DNA from: JAPLJM01 sp963708515
GTDB taxonomy: Bacteria; Desulfobacterota; Syntrophia; Syntrophales; Fen-1087
NCBI GenBank assembly: GCA_963708515.1
Contig: CAVPSX010000011.1
Location: forward strand, 62,001 to 126,000
Length of the DNA: 64,000 bases
Direction: 5' to 3'
Both the position numbers and the translations under genes were made by a program. How positions within the stretch are numbered: position 1 is the first letter of the stretch; each line of letters opens with the position of its first letter. The notes below the pieces were generated by a model. The model was not told where the DNA came from. It did no database searches and saw only the letters and a list, made by a program, of their open reading frames with translations. This document shows, one piece after another, positions 44,201-53,216 of the stretch.

Positions 44201-45058
44201 TTACCGTGACGATGACATTTCAGGTTTTGTCATAGCCAGGATAAACCGGGTCATCTCCGCCAGGACCCTATCCCGGGCCTGATGGTGTGGTACATGACCG
44301 CAGTCTGTTAAAATCAAGGATTCGGCCGGACCGGAAACCCCGTTCACGATGGCCTCGACCTGCGCGGGCGTCCCGTACTCATCGTCCCGTCCTTGGATCG
44401 CCAGAACCGGGCAACGGACGCCGGGCAGGTATTTCTCGATGTTCCAGTCCCGGAAAGCCGGGGAAAGCCAGGTTTCCGACCAGCCCCGGAAAGCCGCCTC
44501 GGCATTGATTCCGTGATACTTTGAGAACTTTTCCCGGAGGTCTGTCGAATCGTACAGGCTGACGGCCGCGCGAATCCCTGTCAATGTGACTTCTTCAACG
44601 AAGACATGAGCCGCTTCTGTAATAATGCCCCGAACTTTTTCAGGCCATACAGCCGCAAAGATCAGGGCGATTGTACCGCCGTCACTGTGACCGATCAGAA
44701 TGGCGTCGTCGATCTGTAACCGCCGCAGGACTTCCGGAAGGCTCTGCAGGGCTTCCTCTTGGAGATAATTCACTGAGCGGGGGCCGTCCAGCGGATCGGC
44801 GTTTCCATGACCACCGCGCTCATAAACGACGGCGGGCAGATGGACGGCGAGACTGACCGCCAGCGGAAAATCGCGCCACTGAGCGATACTGCCAAGTCCC
44901 TCATGGAGAAAAACCAGTTTCGTACGGAGCACATCCGTCGAAAGCGGAACCGGTTCGATGACTACAACCGGAAGCCGGTAATGGCCGTCATGGATGTTCA
45001 ATATGCGGTGCACCGCATTATCCGGCGCCGCTGGAAGAGAAGCGTTTTGATCGCTCAT
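44201..45058 (-). CDS. Alpha/beta hydrolase
   Basis: 285 residues. VFLHEGLGSIAQWRDFP (oxyanion-hole strand), nucleophile motif LIGHSDGGTIAL near residue 122, acid in IQGRDDEYGTP and His in CGHVPHH near 265 form a full Ser-Asp-His triad. The fold and length match 2-hydroxy-6-oxo acid or ester hydrolases, but the substrate is unknown. No signal peptide. Single gene with no operon partner. Confidence 0.85.
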   Translation of the reverse strand: MSDQNASLPAAPDNAVHRILNIHDGHYRLPVVVIEPVPLSTDVLRTKLVFLHEGLGSIAQWRDFPLAVSLAVHLPAVVYERGGHGNADPLDGPRSVNYLQEEALQSLPEVLRRLQIDDAILIGHSDGGTIALIFAAVWPEKVRGIITEAAHVFVEEVTLTGIRAAVSLYDSTDLREKFSKYHGINAEAAFRGWSETWLSPAFRDWNIEKYLPGVRCPVLAIQGRDDEYGTPAQVEAIVNGVSGPAESLILTDCGHVPHHQARDRVLAEMTRFILAMTKPEMSSSR

Positions 45059-45171
45059 TTACTGATCCTAAGTTCGCTTGACAAAGCATTGATTTTTCGT
45101 TTAGATTGCAGTCGCGCATCGAATATGACAAAGTCCGTGGAAAAATCAAGCACCATAAAAGGGAGCTGTTC

Positions 45172-45861
45172 ATGCCACCTTCAGAAGCAAAAGTAAAAGA
45201 AGAAGTCTCCTATTATGAAAAGGGGCAAATCAAGGAGAAAAAGCAGTCCCTGGCCGGAAAGACCCACGGTGAATATCTCTCATACTTCGGCAACGGTCAG
45301 GTCATGGCCCGGCTTTATTTCGTCAATGGTGTCCGCGAAGGAGAAGCCGTATCTTATTACAAAGACGGACAAATTCGGGAAAAGGGAACATATCGAAACA
45401 ATAAATTCGAAGGTGAATATACAAATTATTATGAAGACGGCCAGCTCAGGGAACGGGAATTCTACCGGGATGGCAAACTGGACGGCGAGTATCTGTTCCA
45501 TTACCGCAACGGGCAAATCAGGGATAAGGAATTCTACCAGGACGGAAAGCTGCATGGCGAGTACCTGTCCTTTTTCAAAAACAGCCAAATCAAGGAAAAG
45601 GGGGCCTTCCTCAACGACCGGCGCGAGGGCGAATATGTCGCCTATTACCGCAACGGCCGAATCCGGGAAACGGTAACCTATGAAAACGGCAAGCTCAAGG
45701 GAAAATTTCTGTGTTACGATGAATCGGGACAGCCTGTCCGCGTGAAGGATAAGGATAATATCGAAGACTCCTCTGAAATAGAGGATAATGCGGAAGATAA
45801 GAAAAAAAGGATTGACGACCTGCTGACGAGTCTCGGGAACTTTGAAAAAAAGACGGATTGA
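45172..45861 (+). CDS. Protein of eight ~24-residue YwqK/MORN-like repeats
   Basis: 229 residues from ATG 45172, five bases after GGGAG. About residues 25-195 are tandem 24-residue repeats with consensus (E/D)GEY..YY.(N/D)GQIREK, then a charged tail (EDSSEIEDNAEDKKKRI). The unit is the toxin-antitoxin YwqK/MORN-variant repeat, which makes an extended beta meander. No signal peptide, so it is probably cytosolic. No toxin gene is adjacent. Role unknown; such repeats often mediate protein-protein contacts. Confidence 0.75.
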   Translation: MPPSEAKVKEEVSYYEKGQIKEKKQSLAGKTHGEYLSYFGNGQVMARLYFVNGVREGEAVSYYKDGQIREKGTYRNNKFEGEYTNYYEDGQLREREFYRDGKLDGEYLFHYRNGQIRDKEFYQDGKLHGEYLSFFKNSQIKEKGAFLNDRREGEYVAYYRNGRIRETVTYENGKLKGKFLCYDESGQPVRVKDKDNIEDSSEIEDNAEDKKKRIDDLLTSLGNFEKKTD

Positions 45862-45890
45862 CGCGACGGTCATTCCATTTCTAAATCAAA

Positions 45891-45980
45891 GATGATATCG
45901 AAGCGGCAAGGAGGAGGCGACGAGGCGTATTGTACATACGTCGAGGAAGCCGACGACGCAGCCAACAAAGATGGCGCTTT
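45891..45980. repeat. Repeat family A, copy 2
   Basis: The stretch has the same plan as the element at 40537: GGCAAGG, a palindromic middle GTATTGTACATAC, then GACGCAGCCAAC and GATGG. The match is degenerate. It ends just before the Usp ribosome site. Confidence 0.4.
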
Positions 45981-46016
45981 TATTTAGGAAAGGAATCACA
46001 TCATGAAGGAGGCCTT

Positions 46017-46856
46017 ATGGTCAAGACAATCCTCATCCCCACGGATGGCTCCGAATACGGCCGGACGGCCATCGATTTCGGTATCTATATCGCGAAAAAA
46101 CTGGAAGCGCAACTCATCGGGCTACATGTCATCGATATCGGGCTCATGCACGGGACGGTCTTCAGCGATATCTCCGGTTCTATTGGCCTGCCGCCCTATC
46201 AGGAATTTCTCCCCGTGATCGAAGCGGGACTGGATGGACGAGCCGAAACGGTATTGAAAGCCTTTCGGGAGCGCTGCGAGGCCGCGGGATTGCATCCGGA
46301 GACCATCAAGGCCGTCGGTGTCATCGACGAAACCATTATCGAAGAAGGCAAGAAGACGGATTGGATTATGCTGGCTCAGCGCGGTGAAAACTTTCATCTT
46401 GCCAAAGGCGGGATCCTGGGTTCCACGGCGGAACTGGTCGTCCGAAACTCTGGAAAGCCGGTTATGGTGACGCCCAAGACCTATCAGAATATCGAAAGCA
46501 TGGCCCTGGCATATGACGGTTCGCCCCCGGCTCATAATGCCCTGAAGCTTGCCGTAAACCTTTCGGAGAAAGCCGCCTGGCCCCTGACGATTATCTGCAT
46601 CACCGACAATCAGGCCGTTGCCGACCGGCTCCATGAAAAAATCGAAGCCACCCTTGAACCCTTCCAGATCGACTGTGAAACGATCGTCATCCGGGGCAAG
46701 GAAAGCCGGGAGCTCATTAAATTCATTGAGGAAGATTCTGTCGAACTGCTTGTCATGGGCGCCTACGGCCACAACCGGCTGCGGCAACTGCTGGTGGGCA
46801 GCACGACATCCGATGTCATCCGCAGGACTAAGATCCCTGTCCTGCTGACGCGCTAA
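46017..46856 (+). CDS. Tandem universal stress protein (Usp)
   Basis: 279 residues from ATG 46017, five bases after AAGGAGG. Two Usp domains: the first begins KTILIPTDGSEYGRTAIDF and ends MLAQRGENF...GSTAELVVRNSGKPVMVTP; the second begins ALAYDGSPPAHNALKLA and ends MGAYGHNRLRQLLVGSTTS. The GxxGHxx-GS/T loop of the second half is an ATP-binding signature. Its stop overlaps the convergent surE stop by three bases. Confidence 0.88.
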   Translation: MVKTILIPTDGSEYGRTAIDFGIYIAKKLEAQLIGLHVIDIGLMHGTVFSDISGSIGLPPYQEFLPVIEAGLDGRAETVLKAFRERCEAAGLHPETIKAVGVIDETIIEEGKKTDWIMLAQRGENFHLAKGGILGSTAELVVRNSGKPVMVTPKTYQNIESMALAYDGSPPAHNALKLAVNLSEKAAWPLTIICITDNQAVADRLHEKIEATLEPFQIDCETIVIRGKESRELIKFIEEDSVELLVMGAYGHNRLRQLLVGSTTSDVIRRTKIPVLLTR

Positions 46857-47623
46857 ATGCCCTCCCCTTTGATGAGAGCGCCGAGTTCCGCCAGGACGTC
46901 ATGCCGCGTCAGATCATAGTAAACCGGCGTAATCGTCACCATGCCCCGTCGCAGCGCGCAGGCGTCGGCTTGCGAATCTTCACGATCGGAAAGCTGCGTC
47001 TCTCCGGTCAGCCAGTAATAGATGTTCTCGCGCGGATCCACGCGCCTTTCATAGCTTTCGATCAATCGCGCCCGTCCCTGTCTGGCGACCACCACCCCCT
47101 TGATCTCGCTTTCGGGAAGCGCCGGAACGTTGATGTTCATGGGAATATGTTTCAGGGGGTGATCCTTCAGCAGAAAGGCCGCCATTTTCCTTGCGAATTT
47201 TGCCGCAACGGTGAAATCCGCATTGCCGTCGTAGGAATCGAGTGAAACAGCCATGGACGGCACGCCCATGATGGCCCCTTCCGTGGCCGCTGAAACCGTA
47301 CCGGAATAAATCACGTTGATCCCCACATTGGCTCCCCGGTTGATCCCGGAGACCACGAGGTCCACGGGCCTGTCCGACAGTTCCCGGATGCCGATTTTGA
47401 CGCAGTCCGCCGGCGTTCCGGCCACGGCATAGCCCAAGAAATGGCCGTTCTTTCTGGCCGGTCGGACCATCAGGGGACGGAAGATGGTGATGGCGTGGCC
47501 CACGGCGCTCTGTTCAACTTCAGGTGCGACGATCAGACAGTCCGCATCCTTCGACAGTTCCTGAGACAGGGCGCTCAAACCTTTCGCGTAAATGCCGTCA
47601 TCATTGGTCAAAAGAAATCGCAT
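46853..47623 (-). CDS. surE: 5'-nucleotidase SurE
   Basis: 256 residues. FLLTNDDGIYAKG gives the two metal-binding Asp residues, followed by VAPEVEQSAVGHAIT, GTPADCVKIG and VSGINRGANVGINVIYSGTVSAA, the complete SurE signature. It removes 5'-phosphate from nucleotides during stationary phase. It is encoded after a PLD-like protein on the same strand (nine-base gap), and converges with the Usp gene. Confidence 0.95.
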   Translation of the reverse strand: MRFLLTNDDGIYAKGLSALSQELSKDADCLIVAPEVEQSAVGHAITIFRPLMVRPARKNGHFLGYAVAGTPADCVKIGIRELSDRPVDLVVSGINRGANVGINVIYSGTVSAATEGAIMGVPSMAVSLDSYDGNADFTVAAKFARKMAAFLLKDHPLKHIPMNINVPALPESEIKGVVVARQGRARLIESYERRVDPRENIYYWLTGETQLSDREDSQADACALRRGMVTITPVYYDLTRHDVLAELGALIKGEGI

Positions 47624-47632
47624 ATTTTGCCC

Positions 47633-48232
47633 TCAATAAAGGTCCTTGATATAATTCAGCGTTTCTTCGGCAATAGCAGGCGAATCAATCAGTACGGACA
47701 GCTCGTTGTTATGTTTGAGCGCCGACTGCGTGAGGTTGTGGCTGCCGATGAAGGTGTAACGCCCGTCAATGACTGCAAGCTTGGTATGCGTCGTCTTTTT
47801 CGGCGCGTCAAAATAAACCTCCACGCCGGCCTTTTTCAGTCGCTCGGACGCGTTCCGATTATCACGGTTGACGGACGAGTCCGTTTTTGCATCCTGCTCC
47901 AGCACGACGATCACCCGGACGCCCCGCCGGGCGGCGTCATCCAGTTCCTTGAGCAGAATTTCCGGACAACTCTTGGGACGCCCGTTGGTCTTGAAGAGAA
48001 AAAAAGCCATGACAATCTTCGTACGGGCATCCTGGATTCTTTCCGACAGGGCATGAAAATACGCCTTGTTCTTAAGCAGCGTCAGGGGACAGCTGTTCTG
48101 ATCGATCGGCTTCTGCAAAGCCGGTTTCCGGTCCGCTGCCTCTGAAGCGAACGGCACGGACAGCGTAAAAGCAGCCATCATGGAAATGAAGAAAATGAAA
48201 CATAGGATTTTTTGCACAGGCCATAGCATCAT
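47633..48232 (-). CDS. Secreted phospholipase D-like protein (single HKD)
   Basis: 199 residues. An N-terminal signal peptide (ILCFIFFISMMAAFTLSV) is followed by a PLD-Nuc domain. One HKD motif is visible (HTKLAVIDGRYTFIGSHNLT), with the usual FTFIGSxN ending, so it probably dimerises to form an active site as in Nuc. It likely cuts phosphodiester bonds of lipid or nucleic acid in the periplasm. Operon with surE. Confidence 0.85.
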   Translation of the reverse strand: MMLWPVQKILCFIFFISMMAAFTLSVPFASEAADRKPALQKPIDQNSCPLTLLKNKAYFHALSERIQDARTKIVMAFFLFKTNGRPKSCPEILLKELDDAARRGVRVIVVLEQDAKTDSSVNRDNRNASERLKKAGVEVYFDAPKKTTHTKLAVIDGRYTFIGSHNLTQSALKHNNELSVLIDSPAIAEETLNYIKDLY

Positions 48233-48368
48233 TTATCACCTCTGATTGCCCCATATCAAATAATAACATTTTTTTAAATCGACTTTTCGACCCTGACTGC
48301 AATCCGGCGACATCCTCACCGTTCCCACCTCACGAGGGCGGGGCCAGCGGGATCGCCGCATGCATCGA

Positions 48369-49946
48369 TCAATCCATCTGCCGGGCGGCGCGGATGCCGT
48401 CGAGGGCCGAACTGATGATGCCTCCGGCGTAGCCCGACCCTTCGCCGCAGGGGTAGATGCCCGCGACCGTGACGCTCTGGCCGTCAGGGCCCCTTGAAAT
48501 CCTGACCGGCGAAGATGTCCGGGTTTCAACGCCGATCAAATGCGCCTCCGTCGAAGCAAAACCCGGCATTTTCCGCTCGAAGAGCCGGAATCCTTTTTTG
48601 AGCGCCTCCGCCACGAAGCCGGGCAGGAGATCCCGCAAGGAAGCCGCCCGGACGCCGGGCCGGAAAGTGGTCTGTCCGACCACACCGCCGGTTGCATCCT
48701 TGAGAAAATCTGTCAGACGCTGAGCCGGGGCGCGGTAATCGCCTCCGCCTAAGACAAAGGCCCGCTCTTCCCACTGTCTGCGAAAGGCCAGACCCGCCAG
48801 CGGCGCGGCGCCGAAATCATCCACGCGGACATTGACGACCACGGCGCTGTTGGCATAAGGGCCGTCCCGCCGGGAGGCGCTCATCCCGTTCGTCACGACC
48901 CCTCCGGCCGATGCGCTGCAGCCGATGATCTGCCCGCCGGGACACATACAGAAGCTGTAAACGGAACGGTTCATGTCCTCGATGGCGGCCGTCATAAAAT
49001 AATCCGCCGGCGGTAAATCGGGATGTCGACACCATTTGCCGTACTGGATCTCATTGATCAGTTCCTGCGGATGTTCCAAGCGTAGGCCCATCGCAAAGGG
49101 TTTGGGTTCCAGACGGACCCCTCTCTCCTGCAGCTTGCGGTAGGTGTCGTCGGCGCTCTGCCCGATCGCGAGGATCAGGCGCTGAGGCCGAATTTCCTCA
49201 TGCTCATTGATGACTATGCCGACGATACGCTCCCGGTGTATCAGAAAATCGGTCACCCTGGCCTCAAATCTGACTTCAGCTCCGAGCTCGACGAGCTTTT
49301 CTCTCAGACGGACTACCACCGCGCGCAGTCTGTCCGTTCCGATATGCGGACGGGCGTCCGTCAGAATGTCGGCAGGGGCGCCCAGTTCCACCAGTATGTT
49401 TTTGACCCGGGCGGTCAAGGGATTTTTGACCCGGGATGTGAGCTTGCCGTCGGAAAAGGTTCCCGCGCCGCCCTCGCCGAAATGGACGTTGCTTTCAGGA
49501 TTCAACCGGCCTTCCTCCCAGAAGCGGTTCACGTCAGGCACGCGCTGAGCCACGCTTTTCCCACGTTCCAGCAGAAGCGGCGGCATGCCGCTTTCAGCCA
49601 GCGACAAGGCCGCAAAAAGACCCGCCGGGCCGCAGCCGATCACAACCGGCCTCAACCCGGACTTCAAACGAGGGTTTGAAAATGACGCCGGCTTGTCTTG
49701 CGATAATCGCCTGACCGTCACGCCTCCGGCCGGCGTTTCCGTCCAGGCAGTCTCATCGTGCAGCGAGACTTCAACCACATAAATAAAACGGGGCGGACGG
49801 CGCCGCCGGGCGTCGATGGACCGCCGAATGATACACAAGGATTCAATGTTCTCAGCCTGCACGCCGAGGATTGCAGCGGCTTTTCCCGGAAGGACGCCCT
49901 CCCCTTCCTCCAGTGAAACCGCTATGCCCGATATTTCCAGTACCAC
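48369..49946 (-). CDS. FAD-dependent dehydrogenase (COG2509 family)
   Basis: 525 residues. A short N-terminal domain precedes the FAD-binding motif PVVIGCGPAGLFAALSLAESG near residues 105-125, NVHFGEGGAGTFSDGKLTSR, then ILAIGQSADDTYRKLQ and MCPGGQIIGCSASAGGVVTNG. The C-terminus carries VAGIYPCGEGSGYAGGIISSA, the second FAD contact. This family is widespread in anaerobes; its substrate is unknown. The gene begins 60 bases after the NusG-like gene on the opposite strand. Confidence 0.88.
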   Translation of the reverse strand: MVLEISGIAVSLEEGEGVLPGKAAAILGVQAENIESLCIIRRSIDARRRRPPRFIYVVEVSLHDETAWTETPAGGVTVRRLSQDKPASFSNPRLKSGLRPVVIGCGPAGLFAALSLAESGMPPLLLERGKSVAQRVPDVNRFWEEGRLNPESNVHFGEGGAGTFSDGKLTSRVKNPLTARVKNILVELGAPADILTDARPHIGTDRLRAVVVRLREKLVELGAEVRFEARVTDFLIHRERIVGIVINEHEEIRPQRLILAIGQSADDTYRKLQERGVRLEPKPFAMGLRLEHPQELINEIQYGKWCRHPDLPPADYFMTAAIEDMNRSVYSFCMCPGGQIIGCSASAGGVVTNGMSASRRDGPYANSAVVVNVRVDDFGAAPLAGLAFRRQWEERAFVLGGGDYRAPAQRLTDFLKDATGGVVGQTTFRPGVRAASLRDLLPGFVAEALKKGFRLFERKMPGFASTEAHLIGVETRTSSPVRISRGPDGQSVTVAGIYPCGEGSGYAGGIISSALDGIRAARQMD

Positions 49947-50012
49947 TCCAAATCCTTATTGATAAAAAACGGCCGCTGGTATAAACATCACGCAAAAAAA
50001 CAGGAAAGACCC

Positions 50013-50516
50013 ATGCCCTGGTACGCCGTCCATACAAGAAGCCGTCACGAGGAGCGATCGCACACGCTGCTCCTGCAGAAGTCCATCCATTCCTTCTTAC
50101 CGAAGATCGAAGCCTGGAGCAAGCGGAAAGACAGGCGCAAGAAGATCATGATCCCCATGTTTCCGGGATACCTGTTTGTGGAATCGGCAAACCTCGATAA
50201 TTACGTCAAGCTGGACATTCTCAAGACCTTCGGCGTCGTCCAGATCCTGGGAAAAGCCAGGGGGGCCGAACCGATTCCGGTGCCGGACGAGAAGATCGAT
50301 GCGATACGGCGCATCATTGAATCCCGGGTCGAGGTCCAGCAACTGCAGTATCCGAAGGTCGGCGAGCCTGCGCGCATCATGGACGGCCCGTTCAAGGGCG
50401 TCGAGGGACTTGTGATCAGCACGGACTACGCAAAGGAACTTTTTGTCATCTCCATTGATCTGCTGCAGCGATCCGTCGCGATCAAGTTAGAGGGGTTCCA
50501 GATCGCCAGAATCTAA
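50013..50516 (+). CDS. Specialised NusG/RfaH-like antiterminator
   Basis: 167 residues starting MPWYAVHTRSRHEERS. An NGN domain (PMFPGYLFVESANLD) and a C-terminal KOW domain (YPKVGEPARIMDGPFKGVEG) are both present. It is the UpxY/LoaP-like branch, which helps RNA polymerase through long surface-polysaccharide operons. A sugar-nucleotide cluster begins 6.3 kb downstream, with other genes between. Start ATG follows AGGAAAG; preceding sequence in the same frame has no start with a ribosome site. Confidence 0.82.
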   Translation: MPWYAVHTRSRHEERSHTLLLQKSIHSFLPKIEAWSKRKDRRKKIMIPMFPGYLFVESANLDNYVKLDILKTFGVVQILGKARGAEPIPVPDEKIDAIRRIIESRVEVQQLQYPKVGEPARIMDGPFKGVEGLVISTDYAKELFVISIDLLQRSVAIKLEGFQIARI

Positions 50517-50606
50517 ATTTTAACCTTGACATTCTTCATGATTTGCGTAAGAAGGGCCGGGCGGGTTCGAAGACCGCCTGAATGTTTAGAAGGAACGATA
50601 ACCCCA

Positions 50607-50819
50607 TTGAAAAAAGGCCGGATCATCATCGATTTTGAACGCTGCAAGGAATGCCACCTCTGCATCTACGCCTGTAAAGACGGGCATATCCATCCCGCCT
50701 CTGATTATAATTCCAAGGGCTACCGCCCTGTCGTTTATTGCGGCGGAGAAGACTGCACGGGCTGCACGTTGTGCGCCATCACCTGCCCGGAAATCGCCAT
50801 CGAGGTTTACCGTGGATAA
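50607..50819 (+). CDS. korD: 2-oxoacid:ferredoxin oxidoreductase, delta (ferredoxin) subunit
   Basis: The frame from TTG 50607 gives a 70-residue protein, KGRIIIDFERCKECHLCIYA, with two [4Fe-4S] binding sets, CxxCxxCxxxC in FERCKECHLCIYAC and in EDCTGCTLCAITCP. It carries electrons from the catalytic subunits to ferredoxin. The TTG start has only a distant AAGGA; an earlier start inside the same frame cannot be excluded. It overlaps korA by eight bases. Confidence 0.82.
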   Translation: MKKGRIIIDFERCKECHLCIYACKDGHIHPASDYNSKGYRPVVYCGGEDCTGCTLCAITCPEIAIEVYRG

Positions 50820-51885
50820 GATCCTGATGCAGGGCAACCGGGTCATCGGTGAAGCGGCCATCCGGGCCGGATGCCGCTTTTACGCCGGATATCCCATTAC
50901 CCCCCAGAATGAGCTCACGGAATACATGGCCGAAAATCTCCGTAAAGTGGAAGGGGGAACCTTCATCCAGGCGGAAAGCGAAATCGCCGCGATCAATATG
51001 GTCCTGGGGGCTTCTGCCGCCGGCGCACGGGCCATGACGTCCTCTTCCAGCCCCGGTATTTCCCTGAAACAGGAAGGCATCTCCGCGCTGGCCGCCGACG
51101 AACTTCCCGCCGTGATCGTCAATATCATGCGAGGCGGGCCCGGCCTCGGGAATATTCTACCCGCCCAGGGAGACTACTTTCAGGCCACGCGAGGCGGCGG
51201 ACACGGGGACTACCGGACCATTGTCCTGGCGCCTGCCTCCGTGCAGGAGCTGGCCGACCTCACGATGGACGCCTTTGATCTGGCCGATCGCTACCGCACC
51301 CCGGTGATGATCCTGGCGGACGCTATGATCGGACAAATGATGGAACCCCTCGTCTTCAAGACGCCTGAACCGAGACAGTACGACGACGGCTATATTCTGA
51401 GAGGCGCGGGTCAGGGCCGGAGCCGATTCATCCGGGGGCTTATCCTGGACGCCATCCGCATGGAAGAGCACAACTGGAAACTCTACCGGAAATATCAGGT
51501 CATCACAAAAAAGGAAGTCCGTCATGAAACCTTTAAAACAGACGATGCCGACGTGCTGATCGTGGCCTACGGCACTGCCGCCCGCATCGCGAAGGGCGCC
51601 ATCAAACGCTGCCGGGAAATGGGCATCCGGGTTGGACTGATCCGCCCCATCACGCTCTGGCCTTATCCTGCCGACGTGATCAAGCGTTTTTCAGAAAAGG
51701 TCGAAACATTCATTGTTTTCGAGATGAGCACCGGCCAGATGCTGGAAGATGTCCGGCTCGCCCTGGGCGGCGCCGGGATCATCCATTTTTACGGAAGGCC
51801 CGGCGGGGTGATTCCAACCCCTGTGGAACTGGCCAGATTCATTGAACATCATACGAAAAATTCTTGGGACCGCGGATCACAGTAA
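50812..51885 (+). CDS. korA: 2-oxoacid:ferredoxin oxidoreductase, alpha subunit
   Basis: 357 residues from GTG 50812, which overlaps the end of korD. It begins DKILMQGNRVIGEAAIRAGC, with the transketolase-type CRFYAGYPITPQNELTEYMA and GGGHGDYRTIVLAPASVQE. The C-terminal part (VLIVAYGTAARIAKG, and LIRPITLWPYPADVI) is the standard alpha-subunit tail. It works with the beta subunit to bind CoA and the 2-oxoacid. Substrate could be 2-oxoglutarate or an aryl/branched oxoacid. Confidence 0.92.
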   Translation: MDKILMQGNRVIGEAAIRAGCRFYAGYPITPQNELTEYMAENLRKVEGGTFIQAESEIAAINMVLGASAAGARAMTSSSSPGISLKQEGISALAADELPAVIVNIMRGGPGLGNILPAQGDYFQATRGGGHGDYRTIVLAPASVQELADLTMDAFDLADRYRTPVMILADAMIGQMMEPLVFKTPEPRQYDDGYILRGAGQGRSRFIRGLILDAIRMEEHNWKLYRKYQVITKKEVRHETFKTDDADVLIVAYGTAARIAKGAIKRCREMGIRVGLIRPITLWPYPADVIKRFSEKVETFIVFEMSTGQMLEDVRLALGGAGIIHFYGRPGGVIPTPVELARFIEHHTKNSWDRGSQ

Positions 51886-51892
51886 GGGCGCG

Positions 51893-52663
51893 ATGATGAA
51901 ATCGAAGATTAATGTTTATCAAAAGATTTTTGGCAGACCCCAATATTTGAAGGAAAACATATTCCATTACTGCGCCGGCTGCGGACACAGCATTGCCCAC
52001 CGTCTCATTGCGGAAGTTATCGAAGAGCTCAATATCCGGGACCGGACGATCGGGGTACCGCCCGCCGGATGCGCTGTCCTCGCCTATAACTACTTTGACA
52101 TCGATATGCTGGAATCAATGCACGGCCGGGGATGCGCAGTGGCGACCGGCGTCAAGCGAACGCTGCCGGACCGCATCGTTTTCTCTTACCAGGGAGACGG
52201 GGACCTCGCGGCCATCGGCACGGCTGAGACCTTTCACGCGGCCAACCGGGGTGAAAATATTACGGTCCTCTTTATCAACAACGCCGTTTACGGCATGACG
52301 GGTGGACAGATGGCGCCGACTACGCTGCTGGGACAGTTCTCAACCACCTCCCGGCCAACAAGAGATGCTCTCCTGGACGGGTACCCGATCCGAATGAGCG
52401 AAATCCTCTCTCATCTGGAAGGAACCAGATACATCGAGCGGTGCGCCGTCAACACACCGTCCAATATCGTCAAGGCCAAGCGGGCCATAAAAAAGGCATT
52501 CCGGTACCAGATGGACGACGTCGGCTTCACTATGGTTGAATTACTGTCGCAATGCCCCACGAACTGGAAGATGACGCCCATCGACGCCTGCCGCTGGGTC
52601 GATGAGACAATGGCCAAGGCATTTCCCCTCGGCGTGATCAAAGATGTCAGGATAAAGGGTTGA
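51893..52663 (+). CDS. korB: 2-oxoacid:ferredoxin oxidoreductase, beta subunit (TPP-binding)
   Basis: 256 residues from ATG 51893 (double ATG, MMKSK), seven bases after AAGGG. It contains HYCAGCGHSIAHRLIAEV and the TPP/Mg2+ motif YQGDGDLAAIGTAETFHAA, ending VLFINNAVYGMTGGQMAPT. It holds the thiamine diphosphate at the subunit interface. The four kor genes are in the order D-A-B-C with overlaps or gaps below ten bases, so they make one enzyme. Confidence 0.92.
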   Translation: MMKSKINVYQKIFGRPQYLKENIFHYCAGCGHSIAHRLIAEVIEELNIRDRTIGVPPAGCAVLAYNYFDIDMLESMHGRGCAVATGVKRTLPDRIVFSYQGDGDLAAIGTAETFHAANRGENITVLFINNAVYGMTGGQMAPTTLLGQFSTTSRPTRDALLDGYPIRMSEILSHLEGTRYIERCAVNTPSNIVKAKRAIKKAFRYQMDDVGFTMVELLSQCPTNWKMTPIDACRWVDETMAKAFPLGVIKDVRIKG

Positions 52664-52668
52664 GGGTC

Positions 52669-53214
52669 ATGATCCATAAAACCATATTTGCCGGTTTCGG
52701 CGGGCAGGGCGTGCTCATGATGGGTTACAGTTATGCTCATGCCGCTATGCATGAGAACTATCACGTCACGTATCTGCCGTCCTACGGGGCGGAAATGCGC
52801 GGCGGCACGGCCAACTGCACGGTCGCCGTTGCCGATGAAGAAATCGCATCTCCGATCGCTTCGGAGCCGGATTTTCTGGTGGTCCTGAACAACCCGTCGC
52901 TCTATACGTTTCAAAACCGTATCGCCCCGAACGGCGCCTTTTTCCTGAACGCATCCATCATCGAGGCGCGGCCCAGCCGCACGGATGTCCGGATTCATGA
53001 AATCCCGGCCGGCGAACTCGCAGACGGCCTCGGTAATCCCCGTGTTCTGAATATCGTGATGATGGGCGCCTATGTCCGCAAAACAGGGCTCGTCTCGGCG
53101 GAGACCTATTTAAAAAGCCTCAAGGCGATCATCGGAGAAAAGAAGAAATCACTGCTGGAGATGAACCGGAATGCCTTTAAAGCCGGGTATGACTTCGCGG
53201 GAGGAACAGACTGA
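52669..53214 (+). CDS. korC: 2-oxoacid:ferredoxin oxidoreductase, gamma subunit
   Basis: 181 residues from ATG 52669; the earlier TTG at 52660 overlaps korB. It begins MIHKTIFAGFGGQGVLMMGY and contains YLPSYGAEMRGGTANCTVAV, the two signature blocks of the gamma subunit. It completes KorABC and lies two bases upstream of the ACT protein gene. Confidence 0.92.
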   Translation: MIHKTIFAGFGGQGVLMMGYSYAHAAMHENYHVTYLPSYGAEMRGGTANCTVAVADEEIASPIASEPDFLVVLNNPSLYTFQNRIAPNGAFFLNASIIEARPSRTDVRIHEIPAGELADGLGNPRVLNIVMMGAYVRKTGLVSAETYLKSLKAIIGEKKKSLLEMNRNAFKAGYDFAGGTD

Positions 53215-53216
53215 TC

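Noticed and set aside
45172..45861. Toxin-antitoxin system suggested by YwqK-like repeats
   Set aside because: No toxin gene is adjacent. The UspA and alpha/beta hydrolase neighbours give no support, so the repeat name alone is insufficient.
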